Shown here: positions 34,222-43,430 of the stretch, one piece after another
Numbering within the stretch: the stretch's first letter is position 1
Layout: each line of letters starts with the position of its first letter
DNA from: DASRDS01 sp035570055
Lineage (GTDB): Bacteria; Gemmatimonadota; Gemmatimonadetes; Gemmatimonadales; Gemmatimonadaceae
DNA length: 64,000 nucleotides
Direction: 5' to 3'
NCBI GenBank assembly: GCA_035570055.1
Contig: DATMLM010000094.1
Location: 57,017 to 121,016 of the forward strand
The notes under the pieces: model-generated
Told to the model about the DNA's origin: nothing
The model's input: the letters and a program-made list of their open reading frames with translations, nothing else
Databases searched by the model: none
Made by a program: the position numbers and the translations under genes

Positions 34222-36928
34222 GTGGCACCGCCGAGATTTGCACTGACGGGCGAACCGGGGTGTAGCGGCCGCGGCGCTCGCCGCTGCGCTCGCGCGCCAG
34301 GTCCTCGACACTCCTCACGACCAGCGCCGTCCATCCCGTCTGATGGCTGGCTCCCAGTCCATGACCGTTATCGCCGTGAAAGAACTCGTAGAACAAGATC
34401 AGATCGCGCCACGCGGGGTCTGTCGCGTAGCGTGGATCATCGCCGTGCACCGGACGGCGACCGTGTGCGTCGGGCAAGAATATGGAGACCAGTCGCCGCT
34501 GAATCTCGCGAGACACTTGGCCGAGCGTGAGGTACTGCCCGGATCCGGTCGGGCACTCGACCTTCAGCGAATCGCCATAGAAGTAGTCGTAGCGCTCGAG
34601 CGCTTCGATCAGCAGATGATTGAGCGGAAACCAGATGGGTCCGCGCCAGTTCGAGTTGCCGCCGAACAGCTCCGATTGTGAGTCGCCGGGCTCATAGTCG
34701 ACCCGATAGCGGGTACCGCCCGCATCCAGGTCGAACGGGTGCTCAGCGTGCACCCGTGAGAGCGAGCGGATCCCGTAGGGCGAGAGGAACTCGTTCTCGT
34801 CGAGCACGTAGCGGAGCACGCGCGTGAGGCGCTCTCGCGAAGGGATCGCGAGCAGGTGCCGGCCATCGGCGCCGGCAGAAGCGGGATCCGCGTGGACGAT
34901 GAGCCGGGCCTGAAGCGGGCGATTTTCCAGGAACCATTCGAGGCGACTCTTGAAGCCGGGCAGCGACTGGACGAGCGCGTCGGTGAGCACGTCGCACGCG
35001 AACAGCGGAATGACGCCGACGAGCGAGCGCACTTTCAACGCGCGCCGGGCGCCGTCGACGCTCAGCTGATCGTAGTAGAACCCGTCCTCGTCGTTCCAGA
35101 GCCCCGTCCCCCCGAACGTATTCATGGCGTCGGAGATCGCGACGAAGTGCTCGAAGAACTTCGACGCGACGTCTTCGTACGCGTGGTCCTGGCGCGCGAG
35201 CTCGAGCGCCATCGACATCATCGTCACGCAGAAGAAGGCCATCCACGCCGTGCCATCGGCTTGCTCGAGGTGTCCGCCGGTTGGGAGAGGACGAGAGCGA
35301 TCAAATACGCCGATATTATCGAGGCCGAGGAATCCACCAGAGAAGAGGTGCTTGCCCTCCAAGTCCTTCCGATTGACCCACCACGTGAAGTTGATGAGGA
35401 GCTTGTGGAAGGCGCGAACCAGGAATCGCCGGTCGCGGGCCTCGCGCGTGCGGCCAGTCATCTTGTAGAGACGCCAACAGGCCCAGGCGTGCACCGGCGG
35501 ATTGACGTCACCGAACGCAAACTCGTAGGCGGGAATCTGACCGTTCGAGTGCATGTACCACTCGCGCATGAACAGGATCAGTTGGTTCCGCGCGAAATGC
35601 GTGTCGACGGCGCCGAGTGAGACCATGTGAAACGCGGAATCCCATGCGGCGAACCAGGGATACTCCCATTTGTCCGGCATGAGGATGATGTCGCGCGCGT
35701 GCATGTGCCGCCAATCACTGTTGCGCCCATGGAGCCGTGACGCCGGCGGCGGGGGCTCGGCCGGGTCGCCGTCCAGCCATTCGGAGACGACGTAGTTATA
35801 GAACTGCTTCGACCAGAGCAGGCCCGCGTATCCCTGGCGGATGATCGCGCGCTCGTCGCGGGTCGTTGCTTCGGGGATGCGTGACTCGTAGAACTCATCG
35901 GCCTCGCCAATGCGGGCGGCGAACGTCGCATCGAACTCGTCGCCAAATGGGTCGCGCGGTGGGACCTCGCCACCCGTCAGCCTGAGGCGAACGACCTGCT
36001 CAACTCCCGCGGGGATATCGAGCAGATAATGCGCGGCAACTTTTGTCCCCTCTGGCTCCGAGCGGACAGCGTCTTGTCGCCCGTTGACTACGTAGGCGTG
36101 GAACGCGTCTTTGACATACGCTGATCGATTCGGGATGTCGTACAGGCGAACGAGGTCACTCTCGTTGTCGGTCCAGAGCAGCGGCGGCCCGCCTTCGGCA
36201 AACCACGTGTACGGTCCCAGCGTCTCGTGGTCGCTGTGCACGTGACCCGGGGCAACCTGCTTCATCGTCGGCTTCGGCGGATACTCGCGCCCGTGCCGTC
36301 CGCCCGACCACGTATTCCGAAACCACAGCGTCGGCATGAGGTGCAATGACGCCGCTTCCGGGCCGCGGTTGGCGACCGTGATACGGATCAGGAGGTCGTC
36401 CGGCGCAGCCTTCGCGTACTCGGCGGTCACGTCGAAGTACCGCCCTTCGTCGAACACGCCCGTGTCGATCAGCTCGTACTCGGGATCCAACCGCGTCCGC
36501 CGGCGATTCTCGGCAACGAGTTGGTCATAGGGGTACGCGCGTTGGGGATATTTGTACAACGCGCGCATGTACGAGTGGGTCGGTGTGGAGTCGAGGTAGT
36601 AGTAGCACTCCTTGACGTCCTCGCCGTGGTTGCCCTCCGGTCCAGAGAGGCCGAATAGGCGTTCCTTCAATATTGGGTCGTGGCCATTCCACAGGGCGAC
36701 GGCGAAGCAGAGGCGGCACTCGCGGTCAGAGATGCCGAGGAGGCCGTCCTCGCCCCAGCGGTACGCGCGGCTCCGCGCATGGTCGTGCGGGACGAAGTTC
36801 CAGACGTTGCCGTCGGGCGAGTAGTCCTCGCGAACGGTGCCCCATTGGCGCTCGGAGAGGTACGGGCCCCAGCGCGTCCAGTTGCGGACGCGCCGCGCGT
36901 CCTCGTCGATGCGGTCGGCCTCGCTCAC
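34211..36928 (-). CDS. GH63-like / MGH1-type glucosidase
   Basis: 905 aa, cytosolic (no signal peptide). An N-terminal beta-sandwich (WNFVPHDHARSRAYRWGEDGLLGISD) is followed by a large (alpha/alpha)6 barrel with WEYPWFAAWDSAFHMVSLG, FGDVNPPVHAWA, LGLDNIGVFDR, EQADGTAWMAFFCV and GGNSNWRGPIWFPLN. These are typical of GH63 and the mannosylglycerate-hydrolase-like group, inverting glucosidases that act on alpha-glucosides. Exact substrate unknown. The GTG overlaps the GH57 stop (GTGA). With GT4, GH57 and a debranching enzyme it forms an alpha-glucan module. Confidence 0.9.
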   Translation of the reverse strand: MSEADRIDEDARRVRNWTRWGPYLSERQWGTVREDYSPDGNVWNFVPHDHARSRAYRWGEDGLLGISDRECRLCFAVALWNGHDPILKERLFGLSGPEGNHGEDVKECYYYLDSTPTHSYMRALYKYPQRAYPYDQLVAENRRRTRLDPEYELIDTGVFDEGRYFDVTAEYAKAAPDDLLIRITVANRGPEAASLHLMPTLWFRNTWSGGRHGREYPPKPTMKQVAPGHVHSDHETLGPYTWFAEGGPPLLWTDNESDLVRLYDIPNRSAYVKDAFHAYVVNGRQDAVRSEPEGTKVAAHYLLDIPAGVEQVVRLRLTGGEVPPRDPFGDEFDATFAARIGEADEFYESRIPEATTRDERAIIRQGYAGLLWSKQFYNYVVSEWLDGDPAEPPPPASRLHGRNSDWRHMHARDIILMPDKWEYPWFAAWDSAFHMVSLGAVDTHFARNQLILFMREWYMHSNGQIPAYEFAFGDVNPPVHAWACWRLYKMTGRTREARDRRFLVRAFHKLLINFTWWVNRKDLEGKHLFSGGFLGLDNIGVFDRSRPLPTGGHLEQADGTAWMAFFCVTMMSMALELARQDHAYEDVASKFFEHFVAISDAMNTFGGTGLWNDEDGFYYDQLSVDGARRALKVRSLVGVIPLFACDVLTDALVQSLPGFKSRLEWFLENRPLQARLIVHADPASAGADGRHLLAIPSRERLTRVLRYVLDENEFLSPYGIRSLSRVHAEHPFDLDAGGTRYRVDYEPGDSQSELFGGNSNWRGPIWFPLNHLLIEALERYDYFYGDSLKVECPTGSGQYLTLGQVSREIQRRLVSIFLPDAHGRRPVHGDDPRYATDPAWRDLILFYEFFHGDNGHGLGASHQTGWTALVVRSVEDLARERSGERRGRYTPVRPSVQISAVPHAP

Positions 36929-38106
36929 GCGGTGACGGCCGCCTCGCTCTTCTGTTGCACGTCCTGCATGACGTTCATGTAGCGAATGAAGGCGTCGTAC
37001 GGCGAGCGGTACGGGCTGAAGTACGAGTGGACCTCGGCGTCGGAATGCTCTTTGGTCGCCATATAGTAGAAATGATCACTCGTGGTGAGCCGGCGCCAGT
37101 CCTCGATCCGCATCGCATCGCCGGTTTTCAGCACGGCGCCCCGTAGCGCATAGGCCCGGTCGTGGGCCGCGCGCTGCATACGGTTCCCGAGCCAGGCGCT
37201 GACGTCGCGCTCTTGGTCGGCCCAGGACGTTGGTCTTTTGAACCACACCCGATCCGCCGGCTGACGGGTCGCGAGCTCGGACGGCTGTAGGAACTTCACG
37301 CCTCTCGCGTGCGTTTCGGCCGGCAACCTGGCCAGGAACTCGAAGATGCCAGACTCTTCCCATTGGTGCTCGCCGAACGTCTCGTAGTCCATGAACAGAT
37401 TGACGCAATCGCCAGGCGTCTTGGCCAGCCACTCCGCGTAGGTGTCCGCCCGGAGCGGCCATTGATTCCAGCCGCGAGCCGAGAACCGAAAGGCGACGTC
37501 GTCGCTCAACTGATAGTGGCGCGTCAGCAACCGGAGCCCAGGCGCCGCGCCGGCCTCGTAGACATAGGCGGGTGAGCGCCAGCCCAGCACATGCGCCGCG
37601 CCCTCCGCGAGGGCGCCCGCAAATCCGAGATCGCGAACGACGGGTGCGATCTCGTCGCTCATGATCAGCTCCGTGTTGCGAAATACCCGCGGGCGCTGGC
37701 CGAAGAGCGACTCGATGAGCGTGCCGTGCAGCGTGATCTGCGCACGAAATTCGTCAGGGTCGGCGAGTGACGCGAGGCTGTGATAGTAGGTCTCGCCGAG
37801 CAGCTCGACGCCGCCCGTGGCAACCAGGGACCGGAAGCTTTCGAGTGCGTCGCACGCATGCGTCTCGAGCTGCTCGATGAGCGTACCGCTCAAGGACATC
37901 GCGACTTTGAACGCGCCGTCCGATTCGGTGATCAGTCGCGCCAGCAGATCGTTGGCCGGGATGTAGCACCGCTCGGCGATACGCTTCAGGATGTCGACGT
38001 TCTTCTTTTCATCGAAGTACGTCGCGCCGTTCCCGATGTCGAACACCCGAAATGCGCGTAGCCGATAGGGTTGATGTACTTGGAAATAACAGCATACATC
38101 AGCCAT
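36925..38106 (-). CDS. GH57 glycoside hydrolase (alpha-amylase / glucanotransferase type)
   Basis: 393 aa, the compact GH57 form. Conserved blocks: CCYFQVHQPYRLR (region 1), GVELLGETYYHS (region 2, with the ELLG.TYYH element), FRNTELIMSDEIAPVVRDLGF (region 3) and VNLFMDYETFGEHQWE (region 4 with the acid Asp-Tyr-Glu). The Glu of the third block is the probable nucleophile. It overlaps the GT4 gene by 8 bases. GH57 and GT4 enzymes are commonly linked in glycogen or maltooligosaccharide synthesis and turnover. Confidence 0.93.
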   Translation of the reverse strand: MADVCCYFQVHQPYRLRAFRVFDIGNGATYFDEKKNVDILKRIAERCYIPANDLLARLITESDGAFKVAMSLSGTLIEQLETHACDALESFRSLVATGGVELLGETYYHSLASLADPDEFRAQITLHGTLIESLFGQRPRVFRNTELIMSDEIAPVVRDLGFAGALAEGAAHVLGWRSPAYVYEAGAAPGLRLLTRHYQLSDDVAFRFSARGWNQWPLRADTYAEWLAKTPGDCVNLFMDYETFGEHQWEESGIFEFLARLPAETHARGVKFLQPSELATRQPADRVWFKRPTSWADQERDVSAWLGNRMQRAAHDRAYALRGAVLKTGDAMRIEDWRRLTTSDHFYYMATKEHSDAEVHSYFSPYRSPYDAFIRYMNVMQDVQQKSEAAVTA

Positions 38107-39346
38107 GGGTGTTCACCACCCGGCGATAGACGTCCTCGGTGCGGCGCGCGGGCTCGTCGAGCCCGAGGCGCGGCGAGTCGAGCTCGGCGAGTCCCTGCTC
38201 GCGAATCGTGTCCTTCAGCGCCGGATATCGCGCCAGCGCGACGATCGTGTTCGTCATTTCTTCGATGTCCCAGAAGTCGATCTTGAACACGTTCTCCAGC
38301 ACTTCAGCGACGCCCGACTCCCGCGGCACGATACAGGGCGTACCGTTCCGTAAGCTCTCCAACGCGACCAGCCCGAACGGCTCGCTCACCGACGGCATCA
38401 CGCAGACGTCCGCCATGCGATACGCCCGGTCGACCTCTGGTCCTTCGACGCCGCCGGCGAACAGGATCTGCTCGCCGATCCCGACATCGGCCGCGTACCG
38501 GACCATGTCGGGGAGCGCGTCCCCTTCCCCGACGACCACGAACCGTGCGTTCGGAAAATAGTCGGCCACGCGCCGGGCGACGTCGACGAAGTACCGGGGG
38601 CCTTTCTGCCAGGTGACGCGGCCGATGAAGAGCAGCACCGGGTGGGCGTTGCCGAGGAGGCGGTCGCTTGCGTGCGCTTCATCGACCGCGACGCGAATGC
38701 CGTCGACGCCCCAGTGGATCACGTCGACGCGGTCGCCCGAGACGTGGAACTGGTCCGTGACGCGCCGGGCGAGCCGATGGCTGTTGGCGATGATCCGGTC
38801 CGCGCCATGGAGTCCCTCCCATTCGCGCGCGAGGATCGCGGGGTTGGCGCCATCGCCGGCGCGATCGTACTCGGTCGCGTGAATGTGGGCGATGAGGGGT
38901 TTCGCGGACGCACCACGGGCGCGTAAGCCGGCGGCGAACGTGATCCAGTCGTGGGTGTCGATCACGTCGTGCGGTTCTGTCGCCGCGATGTGGGCGGCGA
39001 CGGTAGCGAACCGGTCGACTTCCGTCATGAGGTCCCGCCCGTAGACAGCGGCAGGGGCGGGCATGGGCCCGGAGGTCGCGACGGACTTCAGCTCAAACAG
39101 ATAATCGGCCGCGCCGGTGTAGGCGACCAGCGGCGAGTCGATGCGGACGATCGAGAATCGCTCGGCGATCTCGGTGGCGCTCACGAGTCGCGCGCCTTCG
39201 GCGCTCCGCGCGGTGACCGGGAACGGCACCACGAGCGTGACGCCGACGCCACGTTGCACGAGCCCTTTGACGAGTCCTAGCGTGGCGGTTGCCAATCCGC
39301 CCGCGCGATACGGGGGAAACTCCCACCCGAACATCAACACGCGCAT
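38099..39346 (-). CDS. GT4/GT5-like glycosyltransferase (glycogen synthase type)
   Basis: 415 aa from the ATG at 39346 (MRVLMFGWEFPPYRAGGLATAT). The Gly-rich loop PPYRAGGLA binds the nucleotide sugar; the C-terminal half shows VLLFIGRVTWQKGPRYFVD and the ESEPFGLVALE-type motif here as SVSEPFGLVALESLRNGTPCI. Retaining GT-B enzymes of this kind build alpha-1,4-glucans from ADP- or UDP-glucose. It heads the five-gene operon GT4-GH57-GH63-debranching enzyme-FAD reductase. Confidence 0.92.
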   Translation of the reverse strand: MRVLMFGWEFPPYRAGGLATATLGLVKGLVQRGVGVTLVVPFPVTARSAEGARLVSATEIAERFSIVRIDSPLVAYTGAADYLFELKSVATSGPMPAPAAVYGRDLMTEVDRFATVAAHIAATEPHDVIDTHDWITFAAGLRARGASAKPLIAHIHATEYDRAGDGANPAILAREWEGLHGADRIIANSHRLARRVTDQFHVSGDRVDVIHWGVDGIRVAVDEAHASDRLLGNAHPVLLFIGRVTWQKGPRYFVDVARRVADYFPNARFVVVGEGDALPDMVRYAADVGIGEQILFAGGVEGPEVDRAYRMADVCVMPSVSEPFGLVALESLRNGTPCIVPRESGVAEVLENVFKIDFWDIEEMTNTIVALARYPALKDTIREQGLAELDSPRLGLDEPARRTEDVYRRVVNTHG

Positions 39347-39470
39347 GACGGAGCAATTCCAATGGTAGGTCTCGTGCACAGTCGACTAATCGGTCTCGCA
39401 ACTTATTGGTTGCAACTACCAAGACTACAGCAATCGACTGTATCAACTCATCTACATTCGGCTGAGCTCG

Positions 39471-39851
39471 TCAGGCGGCGATGCTGAGCGGACCCGAGCC
39501 GAAGGCAATGATGAGAAGCGCCGCGCCGAGCATCGAGACGTTCTTGAAGAACATGGCTTGGTGCATCTGAGCCATCATCGGGTCCTTCGCATTCCAGAAG
39601 TCGTGCATTTTGTAGGTAACGGGAATGAGAAAGAGCGCGATGAGCGCGGCGCCGATGCGGGCGTGAAAGCCGAGCATCACGGAGAGCGCCCCGACTCCCG
39701 CGAGGACGCCAGAGGCCGGCACGAGTACGGACGCGGCCGGCAGTCCAACCTGTTTCGCGTAGGCGATCGTGCCGGCTTTGAAGTGGCCGAAGAACGCCGA
39801 GAGGAAGATGATCGAGAACAGGATGCGGCCGACGAGTATGAGAATTGGCAT
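39471..39851 (-). CDS. DoxX family membrane protein
   Basis: 126 aa, with four hydrophobic segments in the DoxX arrangement (ILILVGRILFSIIFLSAFFGHFK, VLAGVGALSVMLGF, IGAALIALFLIPVTYKMHDFW, NVSMLGAALLIIAFGSG). The HDFW motif followed by an MHQAMFFKN loop is typical of the family. Function in most bacteria is unknown beyond redox or quinone association. Divergent from the AraC regulator next to it, which is a good candidate to control it; a TACTAGTA palindrome at 39879-39886 lies between them. Confidence 0.9.
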   Translation of the reverse strand: MPILILVGRILFSIIFLSAFFGHFKAGTIAYAKQVGLPAASVLVPASGVLAGVGALSVMLGFHARIGAALIALFLIPVTYKMHDFWNAKDPMMAQMHQAMFFKNVSMLGAALLIIAFGSGPLSIAA

Positions 39852-39937
39852 GGTGTAAATAGTACGCTAATGAACTTGTACTAGTAGTGCTCAACAGTCC
39901 ATATTTCTTGACTGATCGTCCAGATTGGAGGGAAAAA

Positions 39938-40969
39938 ATGGACCCTATGACAGACGTCTTCACCGCAATCCATGTGTCGAGCGCCGTGGGAGCGCGCATC
40001 GAAGCGACGGCGCCGTGGGGGCTCGAGCGCCACAAAAGTGACCCTGCTACCGTCTATGCGTACGCGCATTTCGCATACGTCGCGCGCGGGAACTGTTATC
40101 TGCGCGTCGCCGGCGGCGAGGCGATTCCGCTCGTCGGTGGCGACTGCGTGCTCGTCGCACCGAACACGGAATATGTGCTCGGCGATCAGCCGCACTCCCG
40201 CGCGGTGAGCTTCTGTGAGGTCGCGCCCCCTGGTGTTGACGGCGTCATGCGCGTGGGTGGTGGTGGCGCGCCGACGACGATCGTGAATGGCTGGTTCGCG
40301 CTCGATCCTTCGAGCGGCCGGTTCACCAATCTCCTGCCTCCGGCGATCCTGATCCGCGCTGATGAGCCGCGCAGTCACGCGCTCGTGACGACGCTGCAGA
40401 TGCTGAGCGCCGAGCTGACGTCGCCCGCGCCGGGGTCGCCGGTGATCGTCACGCGACTCGCCGACATTCTCTTCATCCAAGCCCTGCGGGCTCATGCGGC
40501 ATCGGGTAGTTGCACGCAGAAGCCGAGGTGGCTGCAGGCGTTGGCCGATCCACAGATCGGCAAGAGCCTCGAGGCGATGCACCGCGCGATCGGGGAGCCC
40601 TGGACCTTGGCAACGCTCGCGTCCGCCGCGGGTATGTCGCGATCGGCGTTCGCCGCGCGCTTCAAGGCACTGCTCGACGAGACGCCGCTCGAGTATCTCA
40701 CGCGTTGGCGGATGGAGACCGCGGGTCGGCTTCTGCGCGAGAAGGGGAGCAAGTTGTACGCGATCGCGAAATCCGTCGGCTACAAGGGCGACGCGGCGTT
40801 TACTCGAGCGTTCCAGCGCGTGTTCGGCGTCACCCCGCGCTCATGGCGCGATCAGCGCGTAGATCGCGCCCGCTTGATCGTCCGTAATGAAGAAACGACC
40901 CGAAGCGTCGATCACAACGTCAACGGGCCGGCCCCAGTAACTATGGGCATCGGCCCAGCCGCTCACTAA
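39938..40969 (+). CDS. AraC family regulator with cupin sensor domain
   Basis: 343 aa from the ATG at 39938, which has GGAGGG about 6 bases upstream; a GTG at 39887 is less likely. The N-terminal half is an AraC-binding cupin (AHFAYVARGNCYLRV, PLVGGDCVLVAPNTEYVL). The C-terminal half has the two helix-turn-helix motifs (WTLATLASAAGMSRSAFAARFKALL, IAKSVGYKGDAAFTRAFQRVFGVTPRSWR). The frame runs about 35 residues beyond the usual end and overlaps the convergent sorbosone-dehydrogenase-like gene by 129 bases, so the tail is probably not conserved. Likely target: the divergent DoxX gene. Confidence 0.9.
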   Translation: MDPMTDVFTAIHVSSAVGARIEATAPWGLERHKSDPATVYAYAHFAYVARGNCYLRVAGGEAIPLVGGDCVLVAPNTEYVLGDQPHSRAVSFCEVAPPGVDGVMRVGGGGAPTTIVNGWFALDPSSGRFTNLLPPAILIRADEPRSHALVTTLQMLSAELTSPAPGSPVIVTRLADILFIQALRAHAASGSCTQKPRWLQALADPQIGKSLEAMHRAIGEPWTLATLASAAGMSRSAFAARFKALLDETPLEYLTRWRMETAGRLLREKGSKLYAIAKSVGYKGDAAFTRAFQRVFGVTPRSWRDQRVDRARLIVRNEETTRSVDHNVNGPAPVTMGIGPAAH

Positions 40970-42115
40970 ATCGGTTGGGGTCGTACCGGTTCTCGGGAGC
41001 GATCCCGAGAACGGCACATAGATGACCTTGTAGCCGGTGTTGGTGGACCGGTCCCATGATCCGTGCAGGCCCAGCACTGCCCCGCTGCTGTACGGTGCCG
41101 GAGCTTTGGTGCCGATCGTGAACGTGAGACCGAGGGGGGCAGAGTGCGCTTGGATACCTTTTACGATGCGATCCATCGTGGCGCAGCTGACTTGGTTCGC
41201 ATCGTTGACGCCTTGGTCGACCGATGGATCGAACGGCATGTCGTCGTAGCCGGCCGACGAATCTTGCGTGGGATTGCAGTACGGCCACCCGTAGTTCCCG
41301 CCGTCGCGCACTGATGTGAGCTCATCGGGCGGGTGATTGTCGACGTACGGCTTGTACACGCCACCATACGAGTTGCCGCTCTGGTCGTGATACGGATACG
41401 GGATGTCGTCCCGTTCGTTCACCGCCGCCCACAGTGTGTTATTACTTGGCAGGATCGCGAGCCCTTCTGGATTGCGGAGTCCGTTCGCGAACAGGTGGCC
41501 GCCAGTCCCGTCGGCGTTGTACTGATAGATCGCGGCTCGCTGGGGCGTACTCGTGAGATCACCCGTGCAGATGTTGCAGCTCGAGCCGAGCGCGACGTAG
41601 AGCTTGTCGGTCGCATCGAGGGCGAGGTCTTTGTACGGATGCGAGCCGCCGGTCAGGAGTCCGGAGACGATGACCTGGCGAGCCGCCGGCGTGAGCTGGC
41701 CAGCAGTCCAGACGTACCGATCGACCTGGGTCTCCTCGGCGACATACACATACGTCACGCCGCCGACGGTGTGCATCGCGAGTCCTTGCGGGTTGTCGAG
41801 ACCGGAGAGGTAGGTCGAGACGAGTGGATCGCCGGTCGCGTTCGGGCGGACGAGTTGGACCGACCCCGAGTTCGGGACTGAGACCAGGAGGTTGCCGTCC
41901 GGCGTGACGACGGCGAACCGCGCGCTCGGGATGCGTGCGTAGACCGCGATGTGGTAGCCGGTTGGGACCTTGAGGGAGCGCGGGACGTCGAAAGGCGCGC
42001 TGCGCATGCTGGCGGGCACCGTGATCGTCGTCGAGCCGAGCGGCGGTGTGACGACTCCGGCGTCGTGACCGCCTGCGCAGCCGGCCAGGACGCACAACCA
42101 GGGGAGTGTACGCAT
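40841..42115 (-). CDS. Lipoprotein of the PQQ sugar/sorbosone dehydrogenase-like propeller family
   Basis: 424 aa from the ATG at 42115, giving MRTLPWLCVLAGCAGG with a lipobox (LAGC). A six-bladed propeller of the soluble glucose/sorbosone dehydrogenase kind follows: NPQGLAMHTVGG, HPYKDLALDATDKLYVALGSSCN, GLRNPEGLAILPSNNTLWAAVNERDD, RDGGNYGWPYCNP, GSWDRSTNTGYKVIYVPF and GRPVDVVIDASGRFFITDDQAGAIY. It may use PQQ to oxidise sugars in the periplasm, but cofactor binding is not proven. The Cys pair in SSCNICTG is unusual and may bind haem or a metal. Confidence 0.88.
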   Translation of the reverse strand: MRTLPWLCVLAGCAGGHDAGVVTPPLGSTTITVPASMRSAPFDVPRSLKVPTGYHIAVYARIPSARFAVVTPDGNLLVSVPNSGSVQLVRPNATGDPLVSTYLSGLDNPQGLAMHTVGGVTYVYVAEETQVDRYVWTAGQLTPAARQVIVSGLLTGGSHPYKDLALDATDKLYVALGSSCNICTGDLTSTPQRAAIYQYNADGTGGHLFANGLRNPEGLAILPSNNTLWAAVNERDDIPYPYHDQSGNSYGGVYKPYVDNHPPDELTSVRDGGNYGWPYCNPTQDSSAGYDDMPFDPSVDQGVNDANQVSCATMDRIVKGIQAHSAPLGLTFTIGTKAPAPYSSGAVLGLHGSWDRSTNTGYKVIYVPFSGSLPRTGTTPTDLVSGWADAHSYWGRPVDVVIDASGRFFITDDQAGAIYALIAP

Positions 42116-42157
42116 GGCTCCTTGAACATAGCGAGTACGCCAGCTATCGCTCGGGGT

Positions 42158-42826
42158 ATGGAGTCGGTGACAGTCCCCGAGGCTCAGACTCATACCCCGC
42201 GGTTCGACCAACTATTCCGCGAGGGGCTCGATGCCCTGCTCCTCTGGCGGCGGGACGTGCGACGGTTCGCCACCGCTCCGCTCGAGCCAGGCATAGTCGA
42301 GCGGCTCGTCGAGCGCGCCTGTCTTGCGCCGTCGGTGGGGTACAGCCAGCCGTGGCGTTTCGTGCTGGTCGAGTCGCCGCAGGTTCGGTCTCAAGTGCGG
42401 GCGAACTTCCTGGCCTGCAACCGGGAGGCGCTGGCCGAGTACGCTGGCGAGCGCGCGCGGCGTTACGCCGAGCTCAAGCTGGCTGGGTTGGACGACGCAC
42501 CAGTACATCTCGCGGTGTTCGCCGACACCGGCACTGAGGCCGGCCACGGACTCGGCCAGCGCACGATGCCGGCGATGCTTCACTACTCCGTGGTCACGGC
42601 CGTCCACACGCTGTGGCTCGTCGCTCGGGCTTGGGGGATCGGCGTGGGCTGGGTCTCGATCCTCGATCCGATCGGCGTCCGCGATTCGCTCGATGTCCCG
42701 CCGTCGTGGGATCTCGTCGCCTACCTCTGCATCGGATATCCGGAGGCCGAGTCCCCGACCCCCGAGCTCGCCCGCGCCGGGTGGCAGGGTGCAGATCCGG
42801 ACGCGCGGTTGGTGCACAGGCGATAG
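42158..42826 (+). CDS. bluB: 5,6-dimethylbenzimidazole synthase (BluB)
   Basis: 222 aa. A flavin-destructase of the nitroreductase superfamily that turns FMNH2 into the lower ligand of vitamin B12. The sequence has the BluB-type start LLLWRRDVRRFATAPLEP, the flavin-binding APSVGYSQPWRFVLV, SVVTAVHTLWLVARAWGIGVGWVSI and YLCIGYPEAESPTPEL. The short length and the LWRRDVRRF block separate BluB from ordinary nitroreductases. No other cobalamin genes or B12 riboswitch are visible nearby. A cyclophilin gene follows after 19 bases. Confidence 0.88.
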   Translation: MESVTVPEAQTHTPRFDQLFREGLDALLLWRRDVRRFATAPLEPGIVERLVERACLAPSVGYSQPWRFVLVESPQVRSQVRANFLACNREALAEYAGERARRYAELKLAGLDDAPVHLAVFADTGTEAGHGLGQRTMPAMLHYSVVTAVHTLWLVARAWGIGVGWVSILDPIGVRDSLDVPPSWDLVAYLCIGYPEAESPTPELARAGWQGADPDARLVHRR

Positions 42827-42845
42827 CGCCCGTATCTTGGGCGCC

Positions 42846-43430
42846 ATGCGACGACTCGCGCTCATCCTGCTGCTCACTCTTCCGCTCGTGGCCAGCACCG
42901 GGCGGTCAGTCAAGACGTATCAAGTCGGTCGGATCAAAACCGATCTCGGCGAGATTCTGTTCGTGCTCCATGACGAGACGCCGGTGCACAAGGCGAGTTT
43001 CATCAAGTTCGCGGGGGGGCACTACTGGGACACGCTGACGTTCAACCGTGTCATCAAGGATTTCGTGGCGCAGGGTGGGTGTCCCGACACGCCGCAGGGG
43101 TTCGGCTCGTTCCCCAACTTGTTGGCGCCGGAGTTCCGCGACGACTTGAAGCATGTGTATGGGGCGGTCGGCGCCGGGACCGATGGGAACAAGCAGTCGT
43201 TGGATCCGGGCTGCCAGTTCTATATCGTCGCCAACAAGCAGGGGCTCGCGCGGCTCGACAACCACTACACGGTCTTTGGGCAGGTATTCAAAGGCATGGA
43301 CGTCGTCGAGGCCATCGTGTCGGTGCCGAAAGACACGACGAACAACCCGTTCAAGCCGATCCGCTTGCATGTCGACGTCATCACGATGACGTCGGATCAG
43401 TTGGCACAGGATGGGTTCGTCGAGAAATAG
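42846..43430 (+). CDS. Exported cyclophilin-type peptidyl-prolyl isomerase
   Basis: 194 aa with an N-terminal signal (MRRLALILLLTLPLVASTG). The PpiA/PpiB fold is seen in VGRIKTDLGEILFVLHDETPVHKASFIKFA, the FNRVIKDFVAQGG active-site Arg block, PGCQFYIV and DNHYTVFGQVFKGMDVVEAI. It should catalyse proline isomerisation during folding of exported proteins. The 3' end overlaps the convergent hypothetical gene by 50 bases. Confidence 0.9.
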   Translation: MRRLALILLLTLPLVASTGRSVKTYQVGRIKTDLGEILFVLHDETPVHKASFIKFAGGHYWDTLTFNRVIKDFVAQGGCPDTPQGFGSFPNLLAPEFRDDLKHVYGAVGAGTDGNKQSLDPGCQFYIVANKQGLARLDNHYTVFGQVFKGMDVVEAIVSVPKDTTNNPFKPIRLHVDVITMTSDQLAQDGFVEK

